Shown: positions 23,099 through 30,813 of the stretch, in pieces
Layout of the letters: every line of letters begins with the position of its first letter
Numbering within the stretch: position 1 is the stretch's first letter
NCBI GenBank assembly: GCA_019690095.1
Contig: JADGGD010000015.1
Coordinates: forward strand, 1-35,047
DNA from: Chloroflexota bacterium
Lineage (GTDB): Bacteria; Chloroflexota; UBA6077; FW602-bin22; CADDYW01
Length of the DNA stretch: 35,047 nucleotides
Direction of reading: 5' to 3'
The notes under the pieces: generated by a model
Seen by the model: the letters and a program-made list of their open reading frames with translations, nothing else
What the model was told of the DNA's origin: nothing
The model's database searches: none
Program-made: the position numbers and the translations under genes

Positions 23099-24616
23099 AT
23101 GCTGGCGAAGGTACTGACCTGCGCCGTTGTGGGGCTTGATGGCGCGATTGTCGAGGTGGAGGCGGATATCGGCGTGGGACTGCCGTCTTTCACCATCGTT
23201 GGCCTACCCGATACGGCGGTCCAGGAGGCCCGTGAGCGGGTGCGTGCTGCGATCAAGAACTCCGGCTGTGTCTTCCCGTCGCGGCGGGTCACGGTGAATC
23301 TGGCGCCGGCTGATCTCAAGAAAGAAGGGCCATCGTATGATCTGCCGCTTGCCCTGGCCGTGATCATCGCGTCCGAGCAGGCTCCTCCGCCCCCGGAGCG
23401 GGCGCTCTTCCTCGGCGAGCTTTCACTGGATGGCGAGGTCCGCCATACGACTGGCGTGCTCCCGATGGTCAGTGTCGCGCGCGATAAGGGGATCACAACG
23501 GTCTTCGTTCCGGCGGTGGATGCGCTGGAGGCGAGCCTGGTCGAAGGGCTGACGGTGATCCCGGTCCGGAGCTTTTCTGCGCTCGTCGATCACCTGCGCG
23601 GCGACCGTCCGATCCCTCCCTACCGGCCGGATCAGTCGCTCGTGACATTCGAGCCCATCTTTACCGGTGATTTCCTCCACGTGCGGGGGCAGGAGCACGC
23701 CAAGCGGGCGCTGGAGGTGGCGGCGGCCGGTGGCCACAATGTTCTCCTGACCGGCCCGCCTGGAGCCGGCAAGACGCTTCTCGCGCGTGCGGTGCCGTCG
23801 ATCCTTCCGCCGCTGACGCTGGATGAGGCGCTCGAGGTGACCAAGATCTACAGCGTTGCCGGACTGCTTCCCGCTGAGACGCCGCTGATTCGGACGCGCC
23901 CCTTCCGTGCGCCGCACCACACGATTAGCCACGCTGGCCTGGTGGGAGGGGGACGCTGGCCCCGGCCGGGTGAGATCAGCCTGGCACACCGCGGAGTTCT
24001 CTTCCTGGATGAGATGCCGGAGTTCGGCCCGCACATCCTGGAGATGTTGCGTCAGCCCCTTGAGGATGGGATCGTGACGATTAGTCGTGCCCAGGGTACG
24101 GTAACCTTCCCGGCCCGGATCATGCTCATCGGGGCGATGAATCCGTGTCCATGTGGCCATTTTCAGGATTCCCTGCGCCCCTGCACCTGCTCCCCGCAGG
24201 CGATTGCTCGCTACCAGTCTCGCCTCTCCGGGCCCTTGCTCGATCGGATCGATATCTATCTGGAAGTGCCCCGGGTGGATTACGAGAAGCTGGTGGATAT
24301 GCGGCCGGGCGAGTCGTCCGAAGTGGTTCGAGCGCGAGTAACGGCCGCGCGTGAGCGGCAGGCTCGCCGCTTCCACGGCCGAACGCTGCGACTGAATGCC
24401 GAGATGGGACCGGCGGAGGTGCGCGAGTTCTGCCGGGTTGACCCGGCCGGGCAGGCTCTGCTCCGCATGGCGATGCAGCAGCTGCGCCTCTCGGCACGCG
24501 CATTCCATCGCGTACTGAAGCTGGCCCGCACTATCGCCGATCTCGCGGGTGAGGAACAGATCGCTCCCCATCATCTGGCCGAGGCGCTCCAGTATCGGTC
24601 TCGCGAGGTGGCGTGA
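23099..24616 (+). CDS. comM: YifB/ComM family Mg-chelatase-like AAA+ ATPase
   Basis: The 505-residue protein has the three-part ComM architecture. An N-terminal S5-like/ChlI domain (1-170) contains [20 protein letters not shown] and [11 protein letters not shown]. The AAA+ core has Walker A GPPGAGKT (219-226) and Walker [11 protein letters not shown]. After it comes NPCPCG...PCTCSPQ, a four-Cys element, and the C-terminal helical domain has [20 protein letters not shown]. ComM is a hexameric DNA helicase that drives branch migration during natural transformation in competent bacteria, though YifB homologues also occur in species not known to be competent. ATG 23099 follows GGGAG at seven bases. 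It overlaps nothing and is divergent from the SDR gene. Confidence 0.95.
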   Translation: MLAKVLTCAVVGLDGAIVEVEADIGVGLPSFTIVGLPDTAVQEARERVRAAIKNSGCVFPSRRVTVNLAPADLKKEGPSYDLPLALAVIIASEQAPPPPERALFLGELSLDGEVRHTTGVLPMVSVARDKGITTVFVPAVDALEASLVEGLTVIPVRSFSALVDHLRGDRPIPPYRPDQSLVTFEPIFTGDFLHVRGQEHAKRALEVAAAGGHNVLLTGPPGAGKTLLARAVPSILPPLTLDEALEVTKIYSVAGLLPAETPLIRTRPFRAPHHTISHAGLVGGGRWPRPGEISLAHRGVLFLDEMPEFGPHILEMLRQPLEDGIVTISRAQGTVTFPARIMLIGAMNPCPCGHFQDSLRPCTCSPQAIARYQSRLSGPLLDRIDIYLEVPRVDYEKLVDMRPGESSEVVRARVTAARERQARRFHGRTLRLNAEMGPAEVREFCRVDPAGQALLRMAMQQLRLSARAFHRVLKLARTIADLAGEEQIAPHHLAEALQYRSREVA

Positions 24617-24727
24617 TCGGCCGGGGAATACCCCCGGCCGCGGGCGCTCACTGCGCGATGCCCCGGCGCGTTCCCCTGGTCGGGTCACACGGCACGGCTG
24701 TCATTCTCGCATCGGTGAACGCCCCGA

Positions 24728-24736
24728 TGCTATACT
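24728..24736 (+). promoter_or_regulatory. Extended -10 element before the SMP-30 gene
   Basis: TGC-TATACT (24728-24736) matches an extended -10 (TGn-TATAAT). No good -35 hexamer is seen at 16-18 bases, in keeping with extended -10 promoters. The start would lie about 20 bases before the AGGAGG ribosome site at 24755-24760. Confidence 0.5.
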
Positions 24737-24765
24737 GGCGGGAGCCATGTACCCAGGAGGATGCT

Positions 24766-25629
24766 GTGGAACCAGAGCTGATCGCCGATTATGAGTGTGT
24801 GGTCGGAGAAGGACCGCTCTGGCACGCTGGAGAGCAGCGGCTGTACTGGCTTGACATCCCGAAAGGCCGCATCTTTCGCTATGACCCCCGGACGGGCCAG
24901 CACGAGATGGTCCACGAGGGCGAACCGATCGGCGGTTTTACGATCCAGGCCGACGGCGCGCTGCTTCTCTTCATGGCCCGTGGGGCGGTGAAGATCTGGC
25001 GTGCGGGCAAGCTTGAGGTCGTGATCGAGGAGCTTCCTGAGGAGCGGGAAACTCGCTTCAACGATGTGATCGCCGATCCAGAAGGGCGTGTGTTCTGCGG
25101 GACGATGAGCACGCCACACCGGGCCGGTCGATTGTATCGTCTTGACCGGGATGGAACGATCACGCGCCTGCTCGAGGGGATCGGGACCTCAAATGGTCTG
25201 GGCTTCACGCCGGATCGTCGGCACCTGTATTACACGGATACTCCCAAGCGCGAGATCTATCTCTTCGATTACGACCAGGCTACAGGGGCGATCAGCAATC
25301 AGCGGGTCTTCGTCCGGACGCCCGAGGATCCCTCTGAAGGACGCCCGGATGGCATGACGGTCGATGCTGAGGGGTATGTCTGGTCAGCACGCTGGGATGG
25401 CGGCTGCCTGGTCCGCTATACCCCAGATGGACGGGAGGAACGGCGGATTCGGTTCCCAGCGAAAAAGGTGTCCAGCGTCACCTTCGGCGGGCCCGACTAT
25501 CGCGATATCTACGTGACAACGGCAGGCGGCGACGATAAGGTTACAAACGGGCCCGGCGCCGGTGGGCTCTATCGTTTGCGCCTGGGCATCCAGGGGGTCC
25601 CGGAGTTCCTCTCGCGGATCCTTCTCTGA
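24766..25629 (+). CDS. SMP-30/gluconolactonase family lactonase
   Basis: From GTG 24766 (AGGAGG five bases upstream) the protein has 287 residues and starts EPELIADYECVVGEGPLW, where the Glu of GEGPLW (E15) is a metal ligand of the six-bladed propeller. Other ligands are the Asn of TRFNDVIADPEG, the Asn of GTSNGLGFTPD and the Asp of GRPDGMTVDAEGYVW. GGPDYRDIYVTTA close to the end is the usual last blade. Family members hydrolyse sugar lactones such as gluconolactone or xylonolactone with a divalent cation, in the cytoplasm. Upstream in-frame starts would lengthen the protein into promoter sequence. The membrane glycosyltransferase-like gene starts 22 bases after its stop. Confidence 0.93.
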   Translation: MEPELIADYECVVGEGPLWHAGEQRLYWLDIPKGRIFRYDPRTGQHEMVHEGEPIGGFTIQADGALLLFMARGAVKIWRAGKLEVVIEELPEERETRFNDVIADPEGRVFCGTMSTPHRAGRLYRLDRDGTITRLLEGIGTSNGLGFTPDRRHLYYTDTPKREIYLFDYDQATGAISNQRVFVRTPEDPSEGRPDGMTVDAEGYVWSARWDGGCLVRYTPDGREERRIRFPAKKVSSVTFGGPDYRDIYVTTAGGDDKVTNGPGAGGLYRLRLGIQGVPEFLSRILL

Positions 25630-25651
25630 AGGCCTGCCGAAACAGCGCATC

Positions 25652-28033
25652 GTGGTACCCCTGGCGCCTCCGGTGAGCACGCCGTCCATCCGGTCGGGTC
25701 TGGGACGACGGTGGCTTCTCGGTGCCCTGATCGTGATCGCGTTCGGGCTGCGTGTGTTCCGTCTCGGCACGCAAAGCCTCTGGGGCGACGAAGCCTTCAG
25801 CGTCTTTCGGGCCTACGAATCGCTGAGCGAGATTACTGCCGCCGTCCCTCGCGAGGGAACCCTCCCTCCGCTGTACTATTACCTGCTCCACTTCTGGATC
25901 CCCCTGGCAGGCAGTACTGAGACGGCGGTGCGGTTCCTCTCGCTCTGGTTCGGGGTGATCTCGATCCCTCTCTTCTATCTGCTGGTGCGGCGCTTGCTTG
26001 GGGATGCGATCGCGTTCACCGCGGCGGTGCTCGCGACCCTCTCGCCATTCTGGATCTACTATGCCCAGGAGACGCGCACGTACGCCCAGACGAATGCCTT
26101 CGTTGTGCTCGCTCTCTATCTCCTCCTGCGGGCTGGCGCCGCGGATGGTCCGACTGTCTGGCGATGGTGGAGCGCGTACGCGGCCGCCGCGACCCTTGCG
26201 CTGTACAGCTACTACTTTGCCGGCTTCGTCCTCGCCGCCGCGGTCCTGTGGCTCCTGATTATTCAACGCGGCCGCCGCATGCTGCTGGTGCCGTGTATCC
26301 TGGCCCAGGTCGCGGTCCTGGCCGCGCTGGCTCCCTTGATCATCTACACGGCGTCGAGCCTCCTGGGGTTGGCCCGGAGTGTCCAACGCGGCGGCGTTCC
26401 TATCGGAACGATTCTCGACCACCTGACGCGGGTATTCAGCTACGGGACATCAATCGAGCCAGGGCATGCCTGGCCGTTCGTTGTGGTGGCCGTAGCCCTG
26501 GCGATAACCGGTCTCGCGAGTATGCCGCGGTCAACCGCTGCGTTCTGGGGTATGGCACTGGTCGGACCGGTCATCACTATCTACGTGGTCTCGTTTGTCC
26601 CGCATAATGGCTGGGAGCGCTATTTCATGACCGCGAGCCCGGCATGGTATGCGCTCATGGCAAGCGGGGTGATCGCCTGGGCGCGCGGCCAGCCGGTTGG
26701 AGCTGTTCTCCGATCGATCCGAGGAGCGCGGGCGGCCAGCATCGGGATCGCGGCAGCGGCCAGCCTGGTTGTCTTGGTCGGCATGGGCATTTCCCTTCAG
26801 CACTACTATTTCGATCCTGCCTTCTGGCGCTATGATCTTCGGGATGCTGACCGCCGCGTGGAAACGCCGCCGACGTCGGACGTGGCGGTGATCGTGAATG
26901 GCCCGCGGAACTATCCGAGCTTCTTCTATTACTTCCAAAAGACAATTCCCTGGGCTGAGCTCCCGTGCACCTGTCCTACCACTTCTGATACGGTCCGGAT
27001 CCTCTCCGCAATGGCTGCGCGCTACCGCGGCTTATGGCTGGTGAAGTACCACCCCCAGGATTATGATCCGAATGGCCTCGTCGAGGTCTGGCTGGACGAG
27101 CACGCCTACCAGGCCAGCCTGACATGGGTCGAGAACGTAACCTACAGCTTCTATCTGACTGAGGACCCGCAGTCGGCGCAGACGGTGGCCTCCTTCCCCG
27201 TCGAACGCACCTTCGGGGCAGACGTGACCCTGGAGACGTATCGCGCGAGCATCACCCATGCTCAGGGAGCGGACTATCTCCTGGTCACCCTCACCTGGCG
27301 CGCCCTGCGGACGCCTCCTGAGAATCTACGCGTGTTCGCCCATCTGATTGACGCAAACGGAAATCGCATCAGCCAGCGCGACCACTATCCTGTCGCCGAT
27401 CTTCGTCCGGCCTGGACATGGCGCGCGGGCGATCGCATGGTCGATCGTTTTGCGCTCCGCCTCCCGCCAGCTCCAATCGGGCGGGGACTCCAGCTGGTCG
27501 TCGGCCTTTACCGGCCGGATGGGAGCCGTCTGCCGGTGATCGGTACCCCTGTCTGGAATGGCGCCCTGCCCCTGCCAATTCCTGGCCTGAACCCACCTCC
27601 ACCGCACGTGGTCCTGCCGCGGCGCCTCGGCAATGCGATAGAGCTGGAAGGCTTCTCCTTTGCGCCGAACCCGGTGCGCGCGGGCCAGCCGCTCTCCCTG
27701 ACACTGCTCTGGCGGCGGATCGAGCCGGTCGGGCAGGATTACACCGTCTTCACCCACCTTCTCGGACCGGATCAGCGGCTGGTTGCCCAGGATGATGCAC
27801 CGCCACTTCACGGCCAGTGGCCGACCTCCGCCTGGTTGGAGGGACAGATGCTGGTGGATCCATACCGGATCACCGTGCCGCCCGGGACACCGCCCGGCCG
27901 CTACCAGATCGAGGTCGGAATGTACGATCCGGCGACCGGCCGACGGCTCCCGGTCCGAAGTGGAACAAGCCCCGGCACGGCGACATCCACAGACCGCGTT
28001 CTGCTGCCGGTCGTGGTCCAGGTCACTCGCTAG
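25652..28033 (+). CDS. GT39/ArnT-like membrane glycosyltransferase
   Basis: The 793-residue protein has a GT-C architecture. A first transmembrane helix (about 21-37) is followed by an extracytoplasmic loop with LGTQSLWGDEAFS, whose Asp-Glu (46-47) is the catalytic acidic motif of PMT/ArnT enzymes. About ten more membrane helices run to about residue 395 (LPPLYYYLLHFW, TLSPFWIYYAQETRTY are typical of the family). The C-terminal half is a large soluble extracytoplasmic region with two similar beta-sandwich parts (VLVTLTWRALRTPPENLRVF and PLSLTLLWRRIEPVGQDYTV). Such enzymes move a sugar from a polyprenyl phosphate carrier to a surface acceptor. GTG 25652 is the most likely start (22 bases after the lactonase stop); GTG 25673 is an alternative. 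Confidence 0.85.
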   Translation: MVPLAPPVSTPSIRSGLGRRWLLGALIVIAFGLRVFRLGTQSLWGDEAFSVFRAYESLSEITAAVPREGTLPPLYYYLLHFWIPLAGSTETAVRFLSLWFGVISIPLFYLLVRRLLGDAIAFTAAVLATLSPFWIYYAQETRTYAQTNAFVVLALYLLLRAGAADGPTVWRWWSAYAAAATLALYSYYFAGFVLAAAVLWLLIIQRGRRMLLVPCILAQVAVLAALAPLIIYTASSLLGLARSVQRGGVPIGTILDHLTRVFSYGTSIEPGHAWPFVVVAVALAITGLASMPRSTAAFWGMALVGPVITIYVVSFVPHNGWERYFMTASPAWYALMASGVIAWARGQPVGAVLRSIRGARAASIGIAAAASLVVLVGMGISLQHYYFDPAFWRYDLRDADRRVETPPTSDVAVIVNGPRNYPSFFYYFQKTIPWAELPCTCPTTSDTVRILSAMAARYRGLWLVKYHPQDYDPNGLVEVWLDEHAYQASLTWVENVTYSFYLTEDPQSAQTVASFPVERTFGADVTLETYRASITHAQGADYLLVTLTWRALRTPPENLRVFAHLIDANGNRISQRDHYPVADLRPAWTWRAGDRMVDRFALRLPPAPIGRGLQLVVGLYRPDGSRLPVIGTPVWNGALPLPIPGLNPPPPHVVLPRRLGNAIELEGFSFAPNPVRAGQPLSLTLLWRRIEPVGQDYTVFTHLLGPDQRLVAQDDAPPLHGQWPTSAWLEGQMLVDPYRITVPPGTPPGRYQIEVGMYDPATGRRLPVRSGTSPGTATSTDRVLLPVVVQVTR

Positions 28034-28337
28034 AGACAGGGCATTCCCTTCCCCGCCCATTAGCCAGGCGAAGGGATATGCCGCGACCTGGCCCTATTTC
28101 CCGATCAGATCGATCCTCCGGCCCCGTCTGATTGTTTGGGCGAATCGTGTACCGGGCCGAATGGCTGTCGGGCGTACGGCAGGGGCGATCGGTGTGCTCG
28201 CGGCCCGGTTCCCCGGGGTAGGGTGGTCGTCTGGGCAGGATCAAGCGCCTGCAACGGGACCAGCCATGGCTCAGGGAATCTCCCCCACGACGATCGGGCG
28301 TGCTTCAGGCTGAAGGGATGAATGGCCGTTCGATCGC
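28034..28337. other. 304-base spacer between convergent genes
   Basis: Short open frames on both strands have no recognisable features. Besides the stem-loop at its left end (28041-28081), nothing clearly structured is seen. It separates the GT39-like gene from the 3' end of the PurA-like gene. Confidence 0.6.
28041..28081. terminator. Stem-loop after the GT39-like gene
   Basis: GCATTCCCTTC and GCC pair with GGC and GAAGGGATATGC across a short loop (CATTAGCCA), with a CCC bulge and one unpaired base. It starts 8 bases after the stop codon. There is no T-run after it, so it may act as a barrier or 3' stabiliser. Confidence 0.4.
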
Positions 28338-29351
28338 TCAGGCCGGGCTGAGATCAATAAACTCGTCCAGGTGCTTGCCCGTATCCACCAGCGTCACTGG
28401 TGCGCCGGTCACTTTCTCCACCCGGGCGATCAGCTCGCGTACACGCGGCGTGATGTCGTCACGCGTGCGTGCCTGGCGCATCGCCGGATCATAATGGTCG
28501 CAAAAGGTCAGTGCGATCTGGGTTGGTCCATTCAGCATGGCCGCGTAGGCCAGGAGATCCCAGTCGATTCCGGCCGCCTTTCGGCGCATGCGCCCGGTCA
28601 CGACGCCGTACTCAGCGACATCTCGGGCGATGATCTCCTCTGGACTCATCTCGAGCGGCAGGGGCCCGGTGCCGACGCGCGTCGGCATGGCCTTCACGAC
28701 CAGGACCACATCCTGAACCAGACGCCAGCTCAGTCCCACATCATCGATCGCCGCCGCACTGGTGCAGTTATCGGAGGTCGTATACGGATAGTCGGGGCTC
28801 AGGGCGAGCGAGAGGAAGGTGCCCTGCGAGCCCTCAATCAGGACGGTGGTGCGCGCGGCGGTCTCGTTGACCATGCGGGCGACATCCGTGACGAACGGCG
28901 CGAGCTCGGGGAGATCGCGGGCCTGCCGTGCGCGGCGGAGAACGAAATCGGCCCGGGCGTGCCCGTTGCCAGTGCAGGTCGAGCCAACCCGCCCGGCCAG
29001 GTTCGCATCCGCGCGCTCGGCAGCGATGTGCTCCGGGGTAATCACCGCGCAGCGATAATCCACCTGGGCGCGGTCATGGAGCTGGAAACGCTCCACCTCC
29101 TCCCGGAAGACCGCCGGATCGACCAGGACCCCTGAGCCCACAGCCACGCGGGTTCCCTGATTGAGCCATGCAGTCGGGAGTTGCCGCGCCCGGACGACCG
29201 TTCCATCGTCCAAAATCACGCTGGCGCCAGCGTTCGTGCCGACGCCTGCACGGACCGCCAGGGGAACGTTGAGCTTCCGTGCGAGGTACGCGCACGTTTT
29301 CCCCTTGCCGGAATCACCCCAGAAGGCATCAACGATGATGATGGCTCCCAT
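28338..29351 (-). CDS. Adenylosuccinate synthetase (PurA)-like protein, short archaeal-type
   Basis: The 337-residue protein resembles archaeal short PurA enzymes (about 340 residues) rather than the 430-residue bacterial type. It starts GAIIIVDAFWGDSGKGK; D13 is the catalytic Asp and GKGK the P-loop. Then come AVRAGVGTNAGASVIL, the IMP-loop analogue GSTCTGNGHARADFV, IEGSQGTFLSLALSPDYPYT and YGVVTGRMRRKAAGIDWD (aspartate-binding loop). PurA couples IMP, aspartate and GTP. The catalytic His of NAGH (His41 in E. coli) is Ala here (A43), and WGDEGKGK reads WGDSGKGK, so a changed substrate or reaction is possible. ATG 29351 follows GGAGAAGGG. It lies 22 bases after the TrmB-family regulator, in one operon. 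Confidence 0.85.
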   Translation of the reverse strand: MGAIIIVDAFWGDSGKGKTCAYLARKLNVPLAVRAGVGTNAGASVILDDGTVVRARQLPTAWLNQGTRVAVGSGVLVDPAVFREEVERFQLHDRAQVDYRCAVITPEHIAAERADANLAGRVGSTCTGNGHARADFVLRRARQARDLPELAPFVTDVARMVNETAARTTVLIEGSQGTFLSLALSPDYPYTTSDNCTSAAAIDDVGLSWRLVQDVVLVVKAMPTRVGTGPLPLEMSPEEIIARDVAEYGVVTGRMRRKAAGIDWDLLAYAAMLNGPTQIALTFCDHYDPAMRQARTRDDITPRVRELIARVEKVTGAPVTLVDTGKHLDEFIDLSPA

Positions 29352-29373
29352 CCCTTCTCCTTCATGATCGCGC

Positions 29374-30228
29374 CTACTCGCCGCCGAGGAGGGCATTGGC
29401 CCCCGCGCCGGCTGCGCCGAAGCCCACGATCGCCAGCAGCCGCTCGGCCTGGGCAGCGGGAAGCAAGCGGCGCCGAAGCTGAACCAGGTGCTGCCCATAG
29501 GCGGCCTCCAGCTCTGTCCGAAAGCGCTGGTAGATCTCGGCGAGATACGCCTCGTCTCGAATCAGCTTTTCCACCAGTTGCACGAGCGCCGGGTGCCGCG
29601 TGTAGACCGCCCCGATTGGCTCGTCCAGCACCGCCACGAGCGCGGCGGACCAGTCGACGGCGAGGGTCAGGACATGACCGCCGACGACCTTCGCGGGCTC
29701 CTCGTGCCAGTACACCTCACCAACGTCGAGTTCACTTGGCCCGAACATGTTAATGATGACCTGACAACCCCGATCTTCAGCGGCGCGGAGCCTCTCGGCC
29801 AGCCACGGAACATCCTCGTTCCAGAGACAAATCGCAACCCGGCTGCTCGCCTCAGCGATCAACGCGGCAATGCGTTCGACCACGGCGTCCCGTCCGCGGA
29901 GCGTCCAGAGCGCCGACGGCTCGGGCGTAGGCGCAAGCGCGGTCAGCTCGGCCGTGAGCGCATCACAGCGGGCAATAGTTTCGTTCTTGATGCGTCCGAG
30001 GACGCTCGCCGGCGCGTGGGCAACGTATCGCGTGGGGTTGTCCGCGACTGCCTGGATAGCATTCTTTGCCTGGAGCGCGCCAAGCACGTGGTAGACGTTC
30101 GCCCGCGGGAGGCCGGTCGCTTTTGCCAGTTCGTAGCCGGTCGCCGAAGGGCGCTGGAGCAGGGCCACGTAGACCCGCGCCTCGTGGGGCGAAAAGCCCA
30201 GGGCAGTCAGGCGATCCGTGACGTCCGT
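29374..30228 (-). CDS. TrmB-family transcriptional regulator, apparent ACG start
   Basis: The protein has an N-terminal winged helix (RLTALGFSPHEARVYVALLQ, then SATGYELAKATGLPRANVYH) and a C-terminal ligand domain (about 105-260, with LWTLRGRDAVVERIAALI and VAICLWNEDVPWLAERLR) as in TrmB regulators, which sense sugars or other small molecules. The first conventional start, GTG 30168, would remove half of the first helix. Upstream to the in-frame stop there is no ATG, GTG or TTG. An ACG at 30226-30228 lies exactly six bases after GGAGG (30235-30239) and gives a 284-residue protein with normal family N-terminus, so it is proposed as the start. CTG 30210 is less likely. It is the first gene of the operon with the PurA-like gene. 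Confidence 0.85.
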   Translation of the reverse strand, partial: TDVTDRLTALGFSPHEARVYVALLQRPSATGYELAKATGLPRANVYHVLGALQAKNAIQAVADNPTRYVAHAPASVLGRIKNETIARCDALTAELTALAPTPEPSALWTLRGRDAVVERIAALIAEASSRVAICLWNEDVPWLAERLRAAEDRGCQVIINMFGPSELDVGEVYWHEEPAKVVGGHVLTLAVDWSAALVAVLDEPIGAVYTRHPALVQLVEKLIRDEAYLAEIYQRFRTELEAAYGQHLVQLRRRLLPAAQAERLLAIVGFGAAGAGANALLGGE

Positions 30229-30243
30229 CGCGCGCCTCCGGTC

Positions 30244-30278
30244 TCTATAGTAGTACGATCAGCAACCACTACTATAGA
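30244..30278 (-). promoter_or_regulatory. Perfect inverted repeat, probable autoregulatory operator
   Basis: TCTATAGTAGT (30244-30254) and ACTACTATAGA (30268-30278) are exact reverse complements separated by 13 bases, so the arms repeat at 24 bases, close to two helical turns. The distal arm contains the -10 and the proximal arm lies in the early transcript. Symmetry, spacing and position immediately ahead of a DNA-binding regulator gene fit a dimer binding site for autorepression. Confidence 0.75.
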
Positions 30279-30299
30279 TTGCTCCCCGGAGCTCGTCAA
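30271..30299 (-). promoter_or_regulatory. sigma70-type promoter of the TrmB/PurA-like operon
   Basis: On the minus strand TTGACG (30294-30299) is separated by exactly 17 bases from TATAGT (30271-30276). The expected start is near 30264, and GGAGG of the regulator gene follows about 25 bases later. The -10 lies inside one arm of the inverted repeat. Confidence 0.75.
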
Positions 30300-30341
30300 T
30301 GCCCCACCCGGCCCCAGCGGAAAACCGTGCCGCGTGCGGTC

Positions 30342-30734
30342 TCAGCGGCCTGCGGCACGTGCTGGCCAGACCACCTCCAGCCGCCGCGGATCGAAATAAA
30401 CAGCGAGACGCTTGATCTGGTCTCCTGTCCAGGCCAGGATCGTTACCCCGCGATAATAGATCCGCTGGTTATTGGCCCGGAGCGTGCCGGTCGATTCCCA
30501 CTCCAGCGCGGCATCATCTTTGGCGGTGATGATCGTCCGAAAGGAGGACTCGATCGTTCCGAAGGTGTCACGGTAGCTCTGCCAGAACTGGCGTGCTCCC
30601 TCGGACCCGACGAATGGTTCCTCACGCTCCGGGCTCCAGAGCCGTGCATCCGGTGCGAACAGCATGACCATTGGCTCGACGTCAGCGTGTTCTTCGATCT
30701 CCCGGAGCGCAGCGATGAATTGCTGAATATCCAT
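30342..30734 (-). CDS. NTF2/SnoaL-like small protein
   Basis: From ATG 30734 the protein has 130 residues with the NTF2-like alpha+beta cone pattern. An N-terminal helix (IQQFIAALREIEEHADVEPM) leads to MLFAPDARLWSP, a helix QFWQSYRDTFGTIESSF, and long strands (DDAALEWESTGTLRANNQRI, then YYRGVTILAWTGDQIKRLAV) that end with YFDPRRL. Such folds serve as isomerases, dehydratases, hydrolases or simple binding proteins, and stress-related SnoaL-like proteins are common. No catalytic signature is visible. The ribosome site AGGAGGG is 8 bases before the ATG and falls inside a perfect stem-loop. It follows the GDPD-family gene on the same strand. Confidence 0.85.
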   Translation of the reverse strand: MDIQQFIAALREIEEHADVEPMVMLFAPDARLWSPEREEPFVGSEGARQFWQSYRDTFGTIESSFRTIITAKDDAALEWESTGTLRANNQRIYYRGVTILAWTGDQIKRLAVYFDPRRLEVVWPARAAGR

Positions 30735-30737
30735 AGA

Positions 30738-30771
30738 GTGCACCCTCCTGGTACCGGTCTGGAGGGTGCAC
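30738..30771 (-). promoter_or_regulatory. Stem-loop masking the ribosome site of the NTF2-like gene
   Basis: On the minus strand GTGCACCCTCC (30761-30771) and GGAGGGTGCAC (30738-30748) are perfect 11-bp complements with a 12-base loop. The 3' arm contains the Shine-Dalgarno GGAGGG, and the ATG follows three bases after it. Folding of the mRNA would hide the ribosome site, which suggests translational control (RNA thermometer, protein- or ligand-responsive switch). There is no U-tract, so it is not a standard terminator of the upstream gene. Confidence 0.7.
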
Positions 30772-30777
30772 GATGAC

Positions 30778-30801
30778 TGCCAGCGCTGGCACGAGATTCT
30801 A
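30778..30801 (-). promoter_or_regulatory. Candidate -10 with 14-bp palindrome at the start site
   Basis: Minus-strand TAGAAT (30796-30801) lies 13 bases after the upstream stop codon, and TGCCAGCGCTGGCA (30778-30791), a perfect palindrome, covers the predicted transcription start. The -35 is poor. This could be a regulated internal promoter for the NTF2-like gene with an operator at +1. Confidence 0.45.
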
Positions 30802-30813
30802 TCCTGGTGCCGA

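Noticed and set aside
23423-24688. 421-codon open frame on the minus strand across comM
   Set aside because: It is antisense to a clear AAA+ gene, its translation is rich in Arg/His without domains, and long antisense frames are expected in high-GC DNA.
25541-26422. 293-codon minus-strand frame opposite the GT39-like gene
   Set aside because: Translation is charged and repetitive without a fold, while the plus strand encodes typical membrane helices.
28338-29351. PurZ-type (2-aminoadenylosuccinate synthetase) assignment
   Set aside because: Phage PurZ proteins are characterised by loss of the catalytic Asp, whereas D13 is kept here and His is lost instead; no phage genes surround it.
30738-30771. 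Rho-independent terminator of the GDPD-family gene
   Set aside because: No U-run follows the stem; instead the start codon of the next gene is three bases away and the stem contains its ribosome site.
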